From the NCBI RefSeq assembly GCF_900114205.1, contig NZ_FOSH01000007.1:124001-188000 (forward strand): a DNA stretch of 64,000 nt, written 5' to 3'. Made by a program: the position numbers and the translations under genes. This document shows, piece by piece, positions 27,035 to 37,569 of this stretch; within the stretch, counting starts at the first letter, position 1, and every line of letters starts with the position of its first letter. The notes below the pieces were generated by a model, which ran no database searches, was not told the origin of the DNA, and saw only the letters and a list, made by a program, of their open reading frames with translations. This DNA comes from Methylophaga sulfidovorans (GTDB lineage Bacteria > Pseudomonadota > Gammaproteobacteria > Nitrosococcales > Methylophagaceae).

Positions 27035-28309
27035 ATGACTTCAGGTGTCCCACATTTAACTACAGCACTCAATGGGCCTCTTTTAAAATTAGAGGCAATA
27101 TTGTTAGAAAAGCAGACGCAAGTCGAAACATGGTTAAGGCAGCAGTGGTTGAAAACACCTGCGCCTTTTTATGCGTCGGTAGACTTACGCAACGCGGGTT
27201 TCAAACTGGCTCCGGTAGATACCAATCTTTTCCCAGCGGGATTTAATAACCTCAACCCTTCATTTATCCCTTTGTGCATTCATGCGGCCCAAGCGGCAGT
27301 TGAACGTGCCTGTCCTACTGCCAAGCGTGTGTTAATTGTGGCTGAAAACCACACCCGAAATCTATTCTATTTAGAAAGCCTGGAGACATTACGGGATATT
27401 TTTCAGAAAGCCGGTATGGAAGCACGAATCGGTAGCTTGTTGGAAGATATTAAAGAACCTATGAGTATTGATTTGCCATCAGGTAAAAAAATTACTCTGG
27501 AGCCGTTAGTTAGAATCGGTAACCGGGTTGCTGTCGGTGATTTCTCACCTTGCCTTGTCTTATTGAACAATGATTTATCAGCGGGGCGTCCTGAAATTCT
27601 GGAAAACCTTGAGCAAGAAGTTATTCCACCATTACGTGCGGGCTGGTCTACCAGAAAAAAATCTGATCATTTCACGCAATATAACGGTGTGGCAAAAGAA
27701 TTTGCTGAACAAATTGGTATTGATCCTTGGTTGGTTTCACCACTCACACTTCAATGTGGCGAGGTGAACTTCAAAGAAAAATCGGGAATAGACTGTCTGG
27801 CCAGAAATGTAAATAATTTGTTGGCCTCAATTCGTGCCAAATATGCTGAATACGATATCGACAAAGAACCGTTTGTTGTTGTAAAAGCTGATTCCGGGAC
27901 TTATGGCATGGGAATCATGACGGTTAAAAGTGCTGAGGAAATTGAGAATCTCAATCGCAAACAGCGAAATAAAATGTCATCCGCAAAAGAAGGCTTGGTT
28001 GTTGATAATGTCTTGGTACAGGAAGGGGTATATACCTTTGAAACATTAGGGACAGAAAAGGCGGTGGCTGAACCAGTTATCTATATGATGGATCACTATG
28101 TGGTAGGTGGGTTTTATCGTGTGCACACCGGACGCGGCGTGAATGAGAATTTAAATGCGCCTGGCATGCACTTTGAGCCATTAGCTTTTGCTCAGTCCTG
28201 CAGTAACCCAGATCAGAGCGATCTGCCAGACGCTGAGCCTAATCGTTTTTATGCGTATGGCGTTATTGCCAGACTGGCATTGTTAGCAGCAGCAAGAGAA
28301 ATAGCCTGA
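27035..28309 (+). CDS. gshA: Glutamate-cysteine ligase GshA (Acidithiobacillus-type family)
   Basis: GshA joins glutamate and cysteine, the first step of glutathione synthesis. The 424-residue protein is not the enteric GshA type. It resembles the family first recognised in Acidithiobacillus ferrooxidans, with an ATP-grasp-like C-terminal half (VVVKADSGTYGMGIMTV, VLVQEGVYTFETLG, VIYMMDHYVVGGFYR). Recognition is by overall sequence, since motifs are sparse. It stands divergent to pilG; in Pseudomonas the other glutathione gene, gshB, lies at this place. The ribosome-binding site is weak. Confidence 0.85.
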   Translation: MTSGVPHLTTALNGPLLKLEAILLEKQTQVETWLRQQWLKTPAPFYASVDLRNAGFKLAPVDTNLFPAGFNNLNPSFIPLCIHAAQAAVERACPTAKRVLIVAENHTRNLFYLESLETLRDIFQKAGMEARIGSLLEDIKEPMSIDLPSGKKITLEPLVRIGNRVAVGDFSPCLVLLNNDLSAGRPEILENLEQEVIPPLRAGWSTRKKSDHFTQYNGVAKEFAEQIGIDPWLVSPLTLQCGEVNFKEKSGIDCLARNVNNLLASIRAKYAEYDIDKEPFVVVKADSGTYGMGIMTVKSAEEIENLNRKQRNKMSSAKEGLVVDNVLVQEGVYTFETLGTEKAVAEPVIYMMDHYVVGGFYRVHTGRGVNENLNAPGMHFEPLAFAQSCSNPDQSDLPDAEPNRFYAYGVIARLALLAAAREIA

Positions 28310-28323
28310 TTTAATCAGGCTAT
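28301..28323. terminator. Palindrome shared by the ends of gshA and the FIST gene
   Basis: Arms ATAGCCTGAT and ATCAGGCTAT (10 bp, perfect) flank a TTA loop. Both convergent genes end in ATA-GCC-TGA, and each stop codon lies in one arm. There is no T-run, so termination would be weak or depend on other factors. Confidence 0.5.
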
Positions 28324-29457
28324 GTGCTCACTTAAATAGGCGATAGTCATTGTTTGGTTATGTAATAAACTATGACTGTCATCTTCCCCAGAACAGATTT
28401 CACCGTTTGAATAAAATCCGGTAATACCTGTCTGCATACCTAGTAGTCTTTGAACAGCAAAGATTTCATCAGAGACTTGTGTTTCCATTACCAGTTTACG
28501 TCCGACGCAACTTACGCAAATAGCCAGCGCTTTATCATTTATATTCACGTCTTTTTGCAGAATTTGTCTGGCTGCTTCACTAGCACCAAGTACTAAACGG
28601 TCATGATCTGACTTTAGAAAACGTACAGTTGAACCTTCTTTAATATTACCGGCGAAGGTCAGACTGTTTTCTTTTTCATTAATTGAAAGCAAGGTTCTGA
28701 TTACATTGATATTTTTCTCATCCATGATCGCGAATGGGAAATTCAGTCCTGATGCTGGTAGTTGATTGGCGTAATAACCGATATACATCTTATAGAGGGG
28801 TAATGCAGGTTTATTATCCAGTTCATACACAATATTTTTGTTTGAACGAGTAATTTGTCTAGGCGGGCCATATGGTTGCCAGCCGCCTAAGGCGCCACTG
28901 GTAACAATGGCATCCTCACCATAAATACCGACGGCAATGACAACACGATCCTGAATCTTGTCATTATTGATTAATAGGGTCTGTTTAAATTCAGCAGAGT
29001 CACCTGCTAAGCCGCCTGTGATAGGAACGTTTGGTAAAACTTCCTGCAGGCCTTCTACCAATTCTGAGCCATTTACATTTAAACCATCACTCAGTACAAA
29101 GACGCCTTTCAGATCGTCCATTTTTAATTCAGCAGCGATTTGTGCGCCCAGAGCATGGGACTGTTCCATGCTATTAACTGCCTTGCTGATAAACCTTAAG
29201 GTGCTTCGTTCCCATTGCATCGCCGTGATATGAATGCTGTCGTCATAAACACCATCACCTGTAATCTCACCAGATGTGGTACAGCCAATGATTTCTGCGT
29301 TTGGATAGCGTTTTTTTAAGGTTTTAGCGAAACCTTTATCATTAAATCGGCTCACAGAACCGAAAACGAGAACCCAATTGGCTTCAGGTAAGGGAGAGGC
29401 CGACGGTAATTTATTCAAACCCGTCTTGGCGGGGAGGTGCTCCTGTACAAACTTCAT
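28315..29457 (-). CDS. FIST domain sensory protein
   Basis: This 380-residue protein consists of a FIST N domain (NWVLVFGSVSRFND, IIGCTTSGEI, GVFVLSDGLNVNGSELVEGL, ITGGLAGDSAEF) and a FIST C domain ending LLGMQTGITGFYSNGEIC. FIST domains are predicted intracellular sensors of small ligands such as amino acids and often accompany signalling proteins. Here the gene stands alone, with no output domain. A TTG at 29505 would add 16 residues, but ATG 29457 has AAAGG about 10 nt upstream and a more natural N terminus. What it signals to is unknown. Confidence 0.85.
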   Translation of the reverse strand: MKFVQEHLPAKTGLNKLPSASPLPEANWVLVFGSVSRFNDKGFAKTLKKRYPNAEIIGCTTSGEITGDGVYDDSIHITAMQWERSTLRFISKAVNSMEQSHALGAQIAAELKMDDLKGVFVLSDGLNVNGSELVEGLQEVLPNVPITGGLAGDSAEFKQTLLINNDKIQDRVVIAVGIYGEDAIVTSGALGGWQPYGPPRQITRSNKNIVYELDNKPALPLYKMYIGYYANQLPASGLNFPFAIMDEKNINVIRTLLSINEKENSLTFAGNIKEGSTVRFLKSDHDRLVLGASEAARQILQKDVNINDKALAICVSCVGRKLVMETQVSDEIFAVQRLLGMQTGITGFYSNGEICSGEDDSHSLLHNQTMTIAYLSEHIA

Positions 29458-29614
29458 TGGTTGGTGAACCTTTGCTCCATCATTGGCTTTTATCGCCGTA
29501 GTCAAAAAAGCGTAACAAATCCATCGAGTGATACTACATCGTTTAGCGGTTAAGGGGAATCAGGCGAGTAGGAATTTGTGAGCTGCCTCACAATGAGAGC
29601 GTAAAATTGAAAAT

Positions 29615-29641
29615 AAAAAAGCCGCATCAATGCGGCTTTTT
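29615..29641. terminator. Bidirectional intrinsic terminator after gatB
   Basis: AAAAAAGCCGCA and TGCGGCTTTTT form a stem around TCAA, with runs of A and T on the two sides. It lies 26 bp after the gatB stop and ends that transcript. Confidence 0.88.
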
Positions 29642-29667
29642 CGGTTTCGCTTAGCTCAGGATATTGA

Positions 29668-31110
29668 TTATCCGTTGAGTTTTTTCTTCAATAATTCATT
29701 GACCTGGGCAGGATTAGCTTTACCTTTTGAGGCTTTCATAATTTGACCTACAAAAAAGCCAATTAGCTGTTCCTTGCCATCGCGGTATTGTTGAACCTGA
29801 TCTGGGTTATTTGCCAGAACCTCATCCACCATCGCTTCAATAGCGCCGGTATCTGTGACTTGTTTCAGGCCTTTGCTTTCAATGATCTCATCCGCATCTT
29901 TGCCTTCGCCAGCCCATAATGCTTCAAATACCGTTTTAGCAATTTTGCCGGAAATAGTGTTGTCACTAATTCTGTTTAATACGCTAGCCAGCTGCTCTGC
30001 ACTGACAGGTGATTCTGAGATATCCAGATTAGCCTTGTTTAATGCACCCGATACGTCACCAATGACCCAGTTAGCACACTGTTTAGGATCTTTGCCGCCT
30101 GTGGCTTTCAACAATGACTCAAAGTAAGTTGCTAACTCACGGCTGCTCGTTAATACCGATGCATCATATAAAGATAAGCCTAGTTCATTAACAAAACGGT
30201 CACGTTTTTCATTCGGTAATTCAGGTAATGTGGCTCTGATTTCGTCTATGGTTTCTTCTTCAATGATAAGAGGCAGCAGATCAGGATCTGGGAAGTAGCG
30301 GTAGTCATTGGCTTCTTCTTTACTGCGCATTGCCCGTGTTTCATTTTTATCTGCATCGTACAGACGGGTTTCCTGAATTACTTCACCACCCGATTCCAGC
30401 ACATCAATCTGACGTTCTATTTCATAATTGATTGCGCGTTCAACATTGCGGAAAGAGTTGATATTTTTCAGCTCTGCACGAGTACCAAATTTTTCCTGGC
30501 CTTTGGGGCGAATAGAAACGTTAGCATCGCAGCGGAAAGAACCTTCCTGCATATTGCCATCACAGATCTCGAGATAGCGAACCAGAGAGTGAATTTTTCT
30601 CATATAGGCAACCGCTTCTTTAGCGCTACGCATATCGGGTTCAGAAACAATCTCTAGTAAAGGTGTGCCAGCACGGTTTAAATCAATACCAGTCTCGCCA
30701 TCAAAATCTTCATGCAGCGATTTACCAGCATCTTCTTCAAGGTGAGCACGGGTAATGCCAATGACTTTTTCTGTACCATCTTCCAACTCAATATTGATAT
30801 GGCCTTTACCGACAACAGGTAATTCATATTGGCTGATTTGATAGCCTTTTGGTAAATCAGGGTAGAAGTAGTTTTTGCGTGCAAATACTGAGCGATCAGA
30901 AATTTCAGCATCAACGGCGAGGCCAAATTTAATAGCCATTCTGACTGCTTCGGCGTTGAGCACAGGTAATACGCCCGGTAAACCTAAGTCCACAGCACAT
31001 GCTTGTGTGTTGGGTTCTGCACCGTATGCGGTGGCAGCACCAGAGAAAATTTTAGACTTGGTGGCGAGTTGGGTATGAATTTCTAACCCAATAACAACTT
31101 CCCATTCCAT
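29668..31110 (-). CDS. gatB: Asp/Glu-tRNA(Asn/Gln) amidotransferase subunit B
   Basis: GatB binds and phosphorylates the misacylated tRNA in the GatCAB complex that makes Gln-tRNA or Asn-tRNA. The 480-residue protein starts [20 protein letters not shown] and has [40 protein letters not shown] and the C-terminal YqeY-like tail ending [12 protein letters not shown] longer frame upstream is not coding-like, and the family N terminus fixes the start at 31110. No gatA or gatC is next to it, so the operon is split or arranged elsewhere. Confidence 0.97.
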   Translation of the reverse strand: MEWEVVIGLEIHTQLATKSKIFSGAATAYGAEPNTQACAVDLGLPGVLPVLNAEAVRMAIKFGLAVDAEISDRSVFARKNYFYPDLPKGYQISQYELPVVGKGHINIELEDGTEKVIGITRAHLEEDAGKSLHEDFDGETGIDLNRAGTPLLEIVSEPDMRSAKEAVAYMRKIHSLVRYLEICDGNMQEGSFRCDANVSIRPKGQEKFGTRAELKNINSFRNVERAINYEIERQIDVLESGGEVIQETRLYDADKNETRAMRSKEEANDYRYFPDPDLLPLIIEEETIDEIRATLPELPNEKRDRFVNELGLSLYDASVLTSSRELATYFESLLKATGGKDPKQCANWVIGDVSGALNKANLDISESPVSAEQLASVLNRISDNTISGKIAKTVFEALWAGEGKDADEIIESKGLKQVTDTGAIEAMVDEVLANNPDQVQQYRDGKEQLIGFFVGQIMKASKGKANPAQVNELLKKKLNG

Positions 31111-31159
31111 ATTGACGGCCTGATTATGAATGATAAAAAACGATGAATTGTAACAATTA

Positions 31160-31813
31160 TTAACGCAAACTGAGAATTTTCCAGCCTTTTTCCTTGGCGA
31201 CAGCTTCAAGCTTGTCATCTGGATCAACAGCTACAGCAGTATCAACTAGCTCTAATAAAGGAATGTCGTTGTGAGAATCGCTATAGAAAGTACTATTTTC
31301 CATTGTTTCATCCCGATGGTTTAACCACATTTTTAAACGCTCGACCTTGCCATGCTGAAACGACGGTGTGCCAGAGACTTTGCCAGTAAATGCGCCATTA
31401 ATCATTTCAGGATCTGTCCCGATTAAATGTTCAATACCTAACTGCTCAGCGATAGGTTGGGTCAGAAAGCTATTCGTGGCAGTAATGATCAGTAAGGTAT
31501 CACCCTGATCACGATGTTTTTCGATGAGCTCAATGCCTGCTGGCAGAATGATAGGTTTAATTTTTTCTTCCAGATATGCCGCACGCCAGCTTTCAAGTTC
31601 CTGCATTGAGTGATTTGCGTAAGGCGTAAATATAAACTCTAGAAATGCATAGATATCCAGTGTGCCATTAACGTATTCCTGATAGAAACGATCATTGGCT
31701 ACTCGATAAGAAGCTTCATCTACAATGTTATTTTCACACAGGTATCGGCCCCATAAATAGTCGCTATCACCAGCCAATAAAGTATTGTCTAAATCAAAAA
31801 TTGCCAACGCCAT
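31160..31813 (-). CDS. HAD-superfamily phosphatase, SerB-like
   Basis: This 217-residue HAD hydrolase of subfamily IB has motif [14 protein letters not shown], a helical cap (residues about 20-75), motif [12 protein letters not shown], a Lys in HGKVERLK and motif [16 protein letters not shown]. This set resembles phosphoserine phosphatases and related enzymes acting on other phosphomonoesters. The substrate is uncertain; the longer SerB with an ACT domain is more usual for serine synthesis. The start ATG 31813 begins directly before motif I. A longer start at 31876 lacks family support. Confidence 0.85.
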   Translation of the reverse strand: MALAIFDLDNTLLAGDSDYLWGRYLCENNIVDEASYRVANDRFYQEYVNGTLDIYAFLEFIFTPYANHSMQELESWRAAYLEEKIKPIILPAGIELIEKHRDQGDTLLIITATNSFLTQPIAEQLGIEHLIGTDPEMINGAFTGKVSGTPSFQHGKVERLKMWLNHRDETMENSTFYSDSHNDIPLLELVDTAVAVDPDDKLEAVAKEKGWKILSLR

Positions 31814-31961
31814 GATGCAAGGAAAGTCTCCGTTTGAATAAAAAATACGACTATTGTATGTCAAAATGCATTGCATACTGACAGTGCTTTTAATAATCTA
31901 ATCACTAATTGAGAATAAACCGCTGGGGGCGATTGCGCTCAGCCAGCCAGAGACTTAAGTC

Positions 31962-32471
31962 GTGATTGATAAAGATGGCTTCAGGCCTAATGTAGGGATA
32001 ATACTCTGCAACGAAGAGAATCAGGTGTTGTGGGCGCAACGTGCGCAACATGATTCGTGGCAGTTTCCTCAGGGGGGGATTAAATCCCATGAAACTCCTG
32101 AGCAAGCGGCTTATCGTGAGCTTACGGAAGAGGTAGGTTTACTGCCACAACATGTTGAGTTAATTGCTTCTACTCGCGGGTGGTTGCGGTATAGGTTGCC
32201 AAAACGCTACCTGAGATATGGTAATAAGCCGCTTTGCATTGGCCAGAAGCAACGCTGGTTTTTAATGCGATTTACTGGCAAGGAAGAAGACGTCAAACTT
32301 AACTTACATGAAAAACCTGAATTCGATGACTGGCGTTGGGTGGACTACTGGACTCCTGTCGATGAAATCGTGTTTTTCAAACGTCGTGTTTATGAAAAAG
32401 CACTACACGAATTCGCGCCATTATTATTCCCTGAGTACCGTCGCAAGCTGAGTAATAAAAAAATTCGCTAA
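31962..32471 (+). CDS. rppH: RNA pyrophosphohydrolase RppH
   Basis: RppH removes pyrophosphate from the 5' end of mRNAs and so triggers RNase E decay. The 169-residue Nudix protein starts [16 protein letters not shown], and the Nudix box [23 protein letters not shown] is complete. SWQFPQGGI and [20 protein letters not shown] are typical for RppH rather than other Nudix enzymes. The start is GTG at 31962, as the family N terminus demands, with GAG about 9 nt before it. The end overlaps argA by 4 bp, convergently. Confidence 0.95.
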   Translation: MIDKDGFRPNVGIILCNEENQVLWAQRAQHDSWQFPQGGIKSHETPEQAAYRELTEEVGLLPQHVELIASTRGWLRYRLPKRYLRYGNKPLCIGQKQRWFLMRFTGKEEDVKLNLHEKPEFDDWRWVDYWTPVDEIVFFKRRVYEKALHEFAPLLFPEYRRKLSNKKIR

Positions 32472-33769
32472 GTCAGCTGTTTTCTAAATACACGTGAATT
32501 ACGGTGATAGTTATACAGTGCTTGCTTGGCTACGGGGAGATCCGCAATTTCTGCCGGCTTGAAACCTTGTTCCAAAAACCAATGCGCTGTTTGGGTGGTC
32601 AGCACACAGAGATTATTAATGCCTTGTGCCTGGGCGGATTGTTCTAATACCGCTAATAACTGTTTACCACGACCATGGCTTTGATAATGATTGGAAACAG
32701 CGAGACAAGCGAGTTCTGCCATATCATTTTCCGGATAAGGGTAGAGCGCAGCACAAGCGACCACACTGCCATCACGCTCCATAACGGTGAAATGATCAAT
32801 TTCACGTTCGAGTAATTCCCTGGACCGTTTTACAACAATGCCTTTTTCTTCTAATGGCTGCAGTAATTCTAATATCCCACCCACATCATCGATCACAGCG
32901 CTTCTTGTTGTTTCAAACGAGGTGGCTGTAACCAGTGTGCCAGCACCATCACGACTAAAGAGTTCTTGTAGCAATACGCCGTTGATGGCTCTGTCCAGAA
33001 TATGAACCCGAGTCACACCTGCCTTACATGCCTTGACTGCTGCAGGTAGTGAAGGATGAGACGACAATGTTTTTTGTGCTTCATCGACTGTCAGCTCACG
33101 GGGCATTGCTTTATTACTATGGCCAATAAAAATCAATTTGTCAGCGTGCAAAGCGGTAGCCACTTCGGTCGCGATAGATTCAGCTGAAACATTGAAGCTT
33201 TCACCAGTTAAGGAGTAACCCAGTGGCGGTAGCAATACGATATTTCCTGCAGCTAACTGCTGATTAATGCCTTCACTGTCGATACGACGAACTTCACCAG
33301 TATGACCCAGATCGACACCATCAATAATGCCAGCTGGTCTGGCTATAACTAAATTGCCACTGATGCAGCGAATGCGGGCATCGGCCATCGGGGTGTGAGG
33401 TAAACCAAAGGATAATTTCGATTCAATATCGAGGCGAAGTTTACCAATCGCGGCTTTGGCGATAACGAGACTGACATCGTCGGTTACCCGCAAACCGCTA
33501 TGGTAACGAACAGGAATATTCTGTTGAATGCAGCTGGCTTCAATTTGCGGTCTGGCGCCATACACCAGTACAAGTTTGATACCTAAACTATTCAGAATCG
33601 AGATGTCATGTAATAACGGCTCAAACTCTTGACTATCAATAGTTTCACCATCAAAAGCAATCACAAACGTAGCGCCACGATGACTATGAATATAAGGCGC
33701 GGCTGTACGAAACCAGCTTGTCGTTGTGGCTAAATTTTGTGGTGTGATCGGCTTTACAGTGTCGTTCAT
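32468..33769 (-). CDS. argA: Amino-acid N-acetyltransferase ArgA
   Basis: ArgA makes N-acetylglutamate from glutamate and acetyl-CoA, the first step of arginine synthesis. The 433-residue protein has an N-terminal amino-acid-kinase-like domain ([43 protein letters not shown]) and a C-terminal GNAT domain (about 290-433, [33 protein letters not shown]). The two-domain structure and length fit classical ArgA, where the first domain carries the arginine feedback site. It is divergent from ilvD across a 118-bp gap. Confidence 0.95.
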   Translation of the reverse strand: MNDTVKPITPQNLATTTSWFRTAAPYIHSHRGATFVIAFDGETIDSQEFEPLLHDISILNSLGIKLVLVYGARPQIEASCIQQNIPVRYHSGLRVTDDVSLVIAKAAIGKLRLDIESKLSFGLPHTPMADARIRCISGNLVIARPAGIIDGVDLGHTGEVRRIDSEGINQQLAAGNIVLLPPLGYSLTGESFNVSAESIATEVATALHADKLIFIGHSNKAMPRELTVDEAQKTLSSHPSLPAAVKACKAGVTRVHILDRAINGVLLQELFSRDGAGTLVTATSFETTRSAVIDDVGGILELLQPLEEKGIVVKRSRELLEREIDHFTVMERDGSVVACAALYPYPENDMAELACLAVSNHYQSHGRGKQLLAVLEQSAQAQGINNLCVLTTQTAHWFLEQGFKPAEIADLPVAKQALYNYHRNSRVFRKQLT

Positions 33770-33887
33770 TATGTTCTTTTTATCTCAGACTCAGCACACT
33801 TGCCAAGTGTCGTGTAAAATTTATCAGATTATAACCGTGTGATCTAAGAGTTACATGGAGCAAAAATAGATTCTGGAGAGATTTCGC

Positions 33888-35741
33888 ATGCCTCAATATC
33901 GTTCAAGAACATCTACTGCTGGCAGAAATATGGCTGGCGCACGCGCCTTATGGCGCGCTACAGGAATGAAAGATGATGATTTCAATAAACCTATCATTGC
34001 CGTTGCTAACTCGTTTACACAGTTTGTGCCAGGACATGTTCACTTAAAAGATCTGGGTCAATTAGTTGCGCGCGAAATTGAAAAAGCGGGCGGTGTTGCG
34101 AAAGAATTTAACACCATTGCTGTTGATGATGGTATCGCTATGGGGCACGGCGGTATGCTTTATAGTTTGCCATCGCGCGACATTATCGCTGACTCTGTTG
34201 AGTATATGGTTAACGCGCATTGTGCGGATGCCATCGTTTGTATCTCCAACTGCGACAAAATTACGCCTGGGATGTTAATGGCAGCAATGCGCCTGAATAT
34301 TCCGGTGATTTTTGTTTCTGGTGGTCCGATGGAAGCCGGTAAAACAAAATTAGCTGGCAAAGATGTCAAGTTGGATCTGGTTGATGCCATGGTGCAGGCA
34401 GCTGATGAACATGTCAGCGATGCGGATGTTGAGCAGGTTGAGCGTAGTGCTTGTCCGACATGTGGTTCATGTTCAGGTATGTTTACTGCAAACTCAATGA
34501 ACTGCCTGACAGAAGCCTTAGGTCTATCCTTACCAGGCAATGGATCTTTATTAGCCACCCATGCAGATCGTGAAGAGCTGTTTCTGGAAGCGGGCCGCCG
34601 CATTGTTGATTTAGCAAAACGTTATTACGAAAATGATGAAGTTGACGTATTGCCACGTTCTATTGCGACAAAAGCTGCATTTGAAAATGCCATTGCCTTA
34701 GATATTGCTATGGGTGGTTCGACCAATACCGTGCTGCATTTATTAGCCGCAGCGAATGAAGCAAAAGTGGATTTCACGATGGCAGATATTGATCGTATGT
34801 CTCGTAAAATTCCGAACTTATGTAAAGTCGCGCCTGCTACCAATAAATACCATATGGAAGATGTTCACCGTGCTGGTGGTGTTATCTCTATTCTGGGTGA
34901 ATTAGCCGCTGGCGGTTTGTTACATACAGATACACCGACCGTTCACAGCAAAACTATGGGTGAAGGTTTAAAACAATGGGATGTGAAACGTAGCCAGTAT
35001 GAACCAGCATTAACACGTTATCTTGCAGGCCCTGCAGGTATTCCAACCCAACAGGCCTTTAGTCAGAATTGTCGCTGGCCTGAGTTGGATCTGGACCGTG
35101 AAAATGGCTGTATTCGTGATATTGAACATGCTTATAGTAAGGATGGTGGTCTCGCGGTGTTATATGGCAATTTGGCCGAAGACGGTTGTATTGTGAAAAC
35201 AGCGGGTGTTGATGAGTCTATTCTGACCTTCTCTGGCCCGGCCCGTATTTTTGAATCACAAGATGATTCTGTGGCAGCTATCTTAAGAGGCGACATCAAA
35301 GAAGGTGATGTTGTCCTTATCCGTTATGAAGGACCAAAAGGCGGACCAGGCATGCAGGAAATGTTGTATCCAACCAGCTACCTGAAATCAAAAGGCTTGG
35401 GTAAAGCCTGTGCTTTGTTAACTGATGGCCGTTTCTCAGGTGGTACATCCGGTTTATCCATTGGTCATGCCTCTCCTGAAGCGGCAGAAGGCGGTAATAT
35501 TGGTCTGGTTGAAGAAGGAGATATCATTCATATCGATATCCCTAACCGTAAGATCAATGTTGCGTTGAGCGATGAAGAGCTGGCTCATCGTCGTGCAGCC
35601 ATGGAAGCGAAAGGGGATGATGCATGGAAACCTGTTGGTCGCGAACGTGAAGTGAGTTTAGCGCTGCAAGCCTATGCGGCATTGACCACTTCGGCGGCGA
35701 AAGGGGCTGTTCGGGATATTGAACAACTCAAGCGTCGATAG
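33888..35741 (+). CDS. ilvD: Dihydroxy-acid dehydratase IlvD
   Basis: IlvD dehydrates dihydroxy acids to 2-keto acids in valine, leucine and isoleucine synthesis, using an iron-sulfur cluster. The 617-residue length is standard. The cluster Cys are in [12 protein letters not shown] and [18 protein letters not shown]. Further signatures are [12 protein letters not shown] and [19 protein letters not shown] ribosome-binding site GGAGAG lies before ATG. The other branched-chain gene in the window, ilvE, is 24 kb away. Confidence 0.97.
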   Translation: MPQYRSRTSTAGRNMAGARALWRATGMKDDDFNKPIIAVANSFTQFVPGHVHLKDLGQLVAREIEKAGGVAKEFNTIAVDDGIAMGHGGMLYSLPSRDIIADSVEYMVNAHCADAIVCISNCDKITPGMLMAAMRLNIPVIFVSGGPMEAGKTKLAGKDVKLDLVDAMVQAADEHVSDADVEQVERSACPTCGSCSGMFTANSMNCLTEALGLSLPGNGSLLATHADREELFLEAGRRIVDLAKRYYENDEVDVLPRSIATKAAFENAIALDIAMGGSTNTVLHLLAAANEAKVDFTMADIDRMSRKIPNLCKVAPATNKYHMEDVHRAGGVISILGELAAGGLLHTDTPTVHSKTMGEGLKQWDVKRSQYEPALTRYLAGPAGIPTQQAFSQNCRWPELDLDRENGCIRDIEHAYSKDGGLAVLYGNLAEDGCIVKTAGVDESILTFSGPARIFESQDDSVAAILRGDIKEGDVVLIRYEGPKGGPGMQEMLYPTSYLKSKGLGKACALLTDGRFSGGTSGLSIGHASPEAAEGGNIGLVEEGDIIHIDIPNRKINVALSDEELAHRRAAMEAKGDDAWKPVGREREVSLALQAYAALTTSAAKGAVRDIEQLKRR

Positions 35742-35747
35742 TAAATC

Positions 35748-35777
35748 AAAAAAAGCCCGGTTTAACCGGGCTTTTTT
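35748..35777. terminator. Bidirectional terminator between ilvD and the ABC exporter
   Basis: GCCCGGTT and AACCGGGC pair around a single central T, flanked by an A-run and a T-run of six or more. The exporter stop codon TAA lies within the T-run side. It serves both convergent genes. Confidence 0.9.
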
Positions 35778-37560
35778 ATATCTGCTGAGCGTAAAGCTTT
35801 TGGTACAAACCATCCTGATTAATCAATGAATCATGGTCGCCTTCGGCAATAATTTCTCCACCATCAAATACGATAATACGATCGGCTTGTTTCACGGCAC
35901 TCAGACGGTGGGCAATAATAATCGTCGTCCGATTTTCCAGATACTGTTCTAAAGCATTATGTAACTGAAATTCGGTATCGCTATCTAAGGCAGAGGTGGC
36001 TTCATCCAGTACGACAACGCTTGGATTGACTAATGCCATGCGGGCAATGGCTAAACGTTGACGCTGACCACCTGATAATTTCACGCCATCACGACCAATA
36101 ATAGTATCCAGCCGCTGAGGCAAATCCTGAATGACCGTTTCTATCTGAGCAATTCGAATGGCCTCCCAGATAGCATCATCTTTATAAACACGACCCATCG
36201 TTATATTTTGACGAACCGTATCATTAAACAAAGCAGGGCTTTGCAAGACAGTGGACACATGCTCGCGAACGGTATCCAAACCAATTTTACTCACCGGTAC
36301 ATCATTAAAAAATACCATGCCTTCATCGGCTGGATATAAACCTAATAACACATTCACTAAGGTTGATTTTCCTGCACCACTGGCTCCGACCAGCGCCACT
36401 TTTTCACCCGCTTTGATATTGAGTGATACCCCACTGAGGACTTTATTATTATCCCCATATTTAAAGTGTAAGTTTTCAATGCGGATGCTGCTTGGTTGCC
36501 CATTTACAAAAGGATTAATCTCTCTTTTGTAACGGACTTCTTCGTGCATGCTAAATAAACTATTAAGACGAGAGACAGCTGCACTGGCAGAGTAAAAAGA
36601 ATATTGAATATTCAGTATTTCCTGCACTGGCCCCATCATAAACCACAGGTAACCAAATACCGCGAACATCTCACCAATACTTAGATTAGAGAAAATCACC
36701 ATAAACATGCTGACAGCTCTAAATACATCAAAACCAAACAGGAATATCACAAAGGAAAAACGGTTTGCAGCATCACTTTTCCAGGCAAATTCCGAGGCAT
36801 GATTTCTGACCTGTCGAGCATTATCAATGACGCGTTGCAGATAATGCTTTTCCCGATTAGCAGTGCGTATCTGCTGGATTCCATCTAAGGTTTCGGTCAG
36901 GCTTTGCTGGAAAATTTCAAAGGCCGAGTTTTCTTTCTTTTTGAGTTCTTTGACATGTTTACCGACCACCATGGTGAAATAAATCACCAGGGGATTCATA
37001 AATAAAATCAGTAAAGCCAGTTGCCAGTGTAAAAATAGCAATATAACTGCCGTGCCGATAATGCTTAGTGTCGCCACAATAAAACGACTGATGGTGTTGC
37101 CAATAAAGTTATCAATCACTTCAATATCAGTGACAAAATGTGATGCGATACCAGCGCTACCACGGGTCTCATATTCGCTGATGGCAATTCGGCCCAGTCG
37201 TTTAATGAGCTTTTGTCTGATGCGGAAAGTAATACGTTTGGCAATAAGCGTGAAATAGCGCGATTGAGCGACATTTAAAATAACGGAGGCCACACGTAAC
37301 ACCAAAGTAAACAGCAATACCGCCAAAATATACAAAACCGGACCATGCCAGTTATCAGGGGTTAATTGTTGAATAAAGGCGACTGTTGATGCGGGTTTGT
37401 TGAGTAGTACCTCGTCGACCATTAACGGCAATAATAACGGCACAGGCACGGCACAAAGTGTAGCCAGTATCGCTATGATATTGGCTTTGACTAAATGCTT
37501 TTTGTACAAGAGTGCTTGTTTTAGGATGCCACTCAGCTCATAGCTGCTTTTATCAGTCAT
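35776..37560 (-). CDS. ABC exporter, fused membrane and ATPase domains (MsbA/LmrA-like)
   Basis: This is a 594-residue half-transporter. The N-terminal six-helix domain runs to about residue 320. The ATPase has Walker A VGASGAGKSTLV, the signature LSGGQRQRLAIARM, Walker B VVVLDEATSALDSD and the switch His in IIAHRLSAV. The family exports lipids, peptides or drugs. Sequence does not tell the substrate. It starts 9 bp after hmuV, so it is probably the last gene of the haem-uptake operon; a role in exporting a haem-related compound or in stress relief is conceivable but unproven. Confidence 0.85.
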   Translation of the reverse strand: MTDKSSYELSGILKQALLYKKHLVKANIIAILATLCAVPVPLLLPLMVDEVLLNKPASTVAFIQQLTPDNWHGPVLYILAVLLFTLVLRVASVILNVAQSRYFTLIAKRITFRIRQKLIKRLGRIAISEYETRGSAGIASHFVTDIEVIDNFIGNTISRFIVATLSIIGTAVILLFLHWQLALLILFMNPLVIYFTMVVGKHVKELKKKENSAFEIFQQSLTETLDGIQQIRTANREKHYLQRVIDNARQVRNHASEFAWKSDAANRFSFVIFLFGFDVFRAVSMFMVIFSNLSIGEMFAVFGYLWFMMGPVQEILNIQYSFYSASAAVSRLNSLFSMHEEVRYKREINPFVNGQPSSIRIENLHFKYGDNNKVLSGVSLNIKAGEKVALVGASGAGKSTLVNVLLGLYPADEGMVFFNDVPVSKIGLDTVREHVSTVLQSPALFNDTVRQNITMGRVYKDDAIWEAIRIAQIETVIQDLPQRLDTIIGRDGVKLSGGQRQRLAIARMALVNPSVVVLDEATSALDSDTEFQLHNALEQYLENRTTIIIAHRLSAVKQADRIIVFDGGEIIAEGDHDSLINQDGLYQKLYAQQI

Positions 37561-37569
37561 ATAGAGTCA

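Noticed and set aside
29668-31227. Longer gatB from an upstream start
   Set aside because: The extra 39 residues overlap the HAD gene, are unlike any GatB N terminus, and the family start [12 protein letters not shown] is at 31110.
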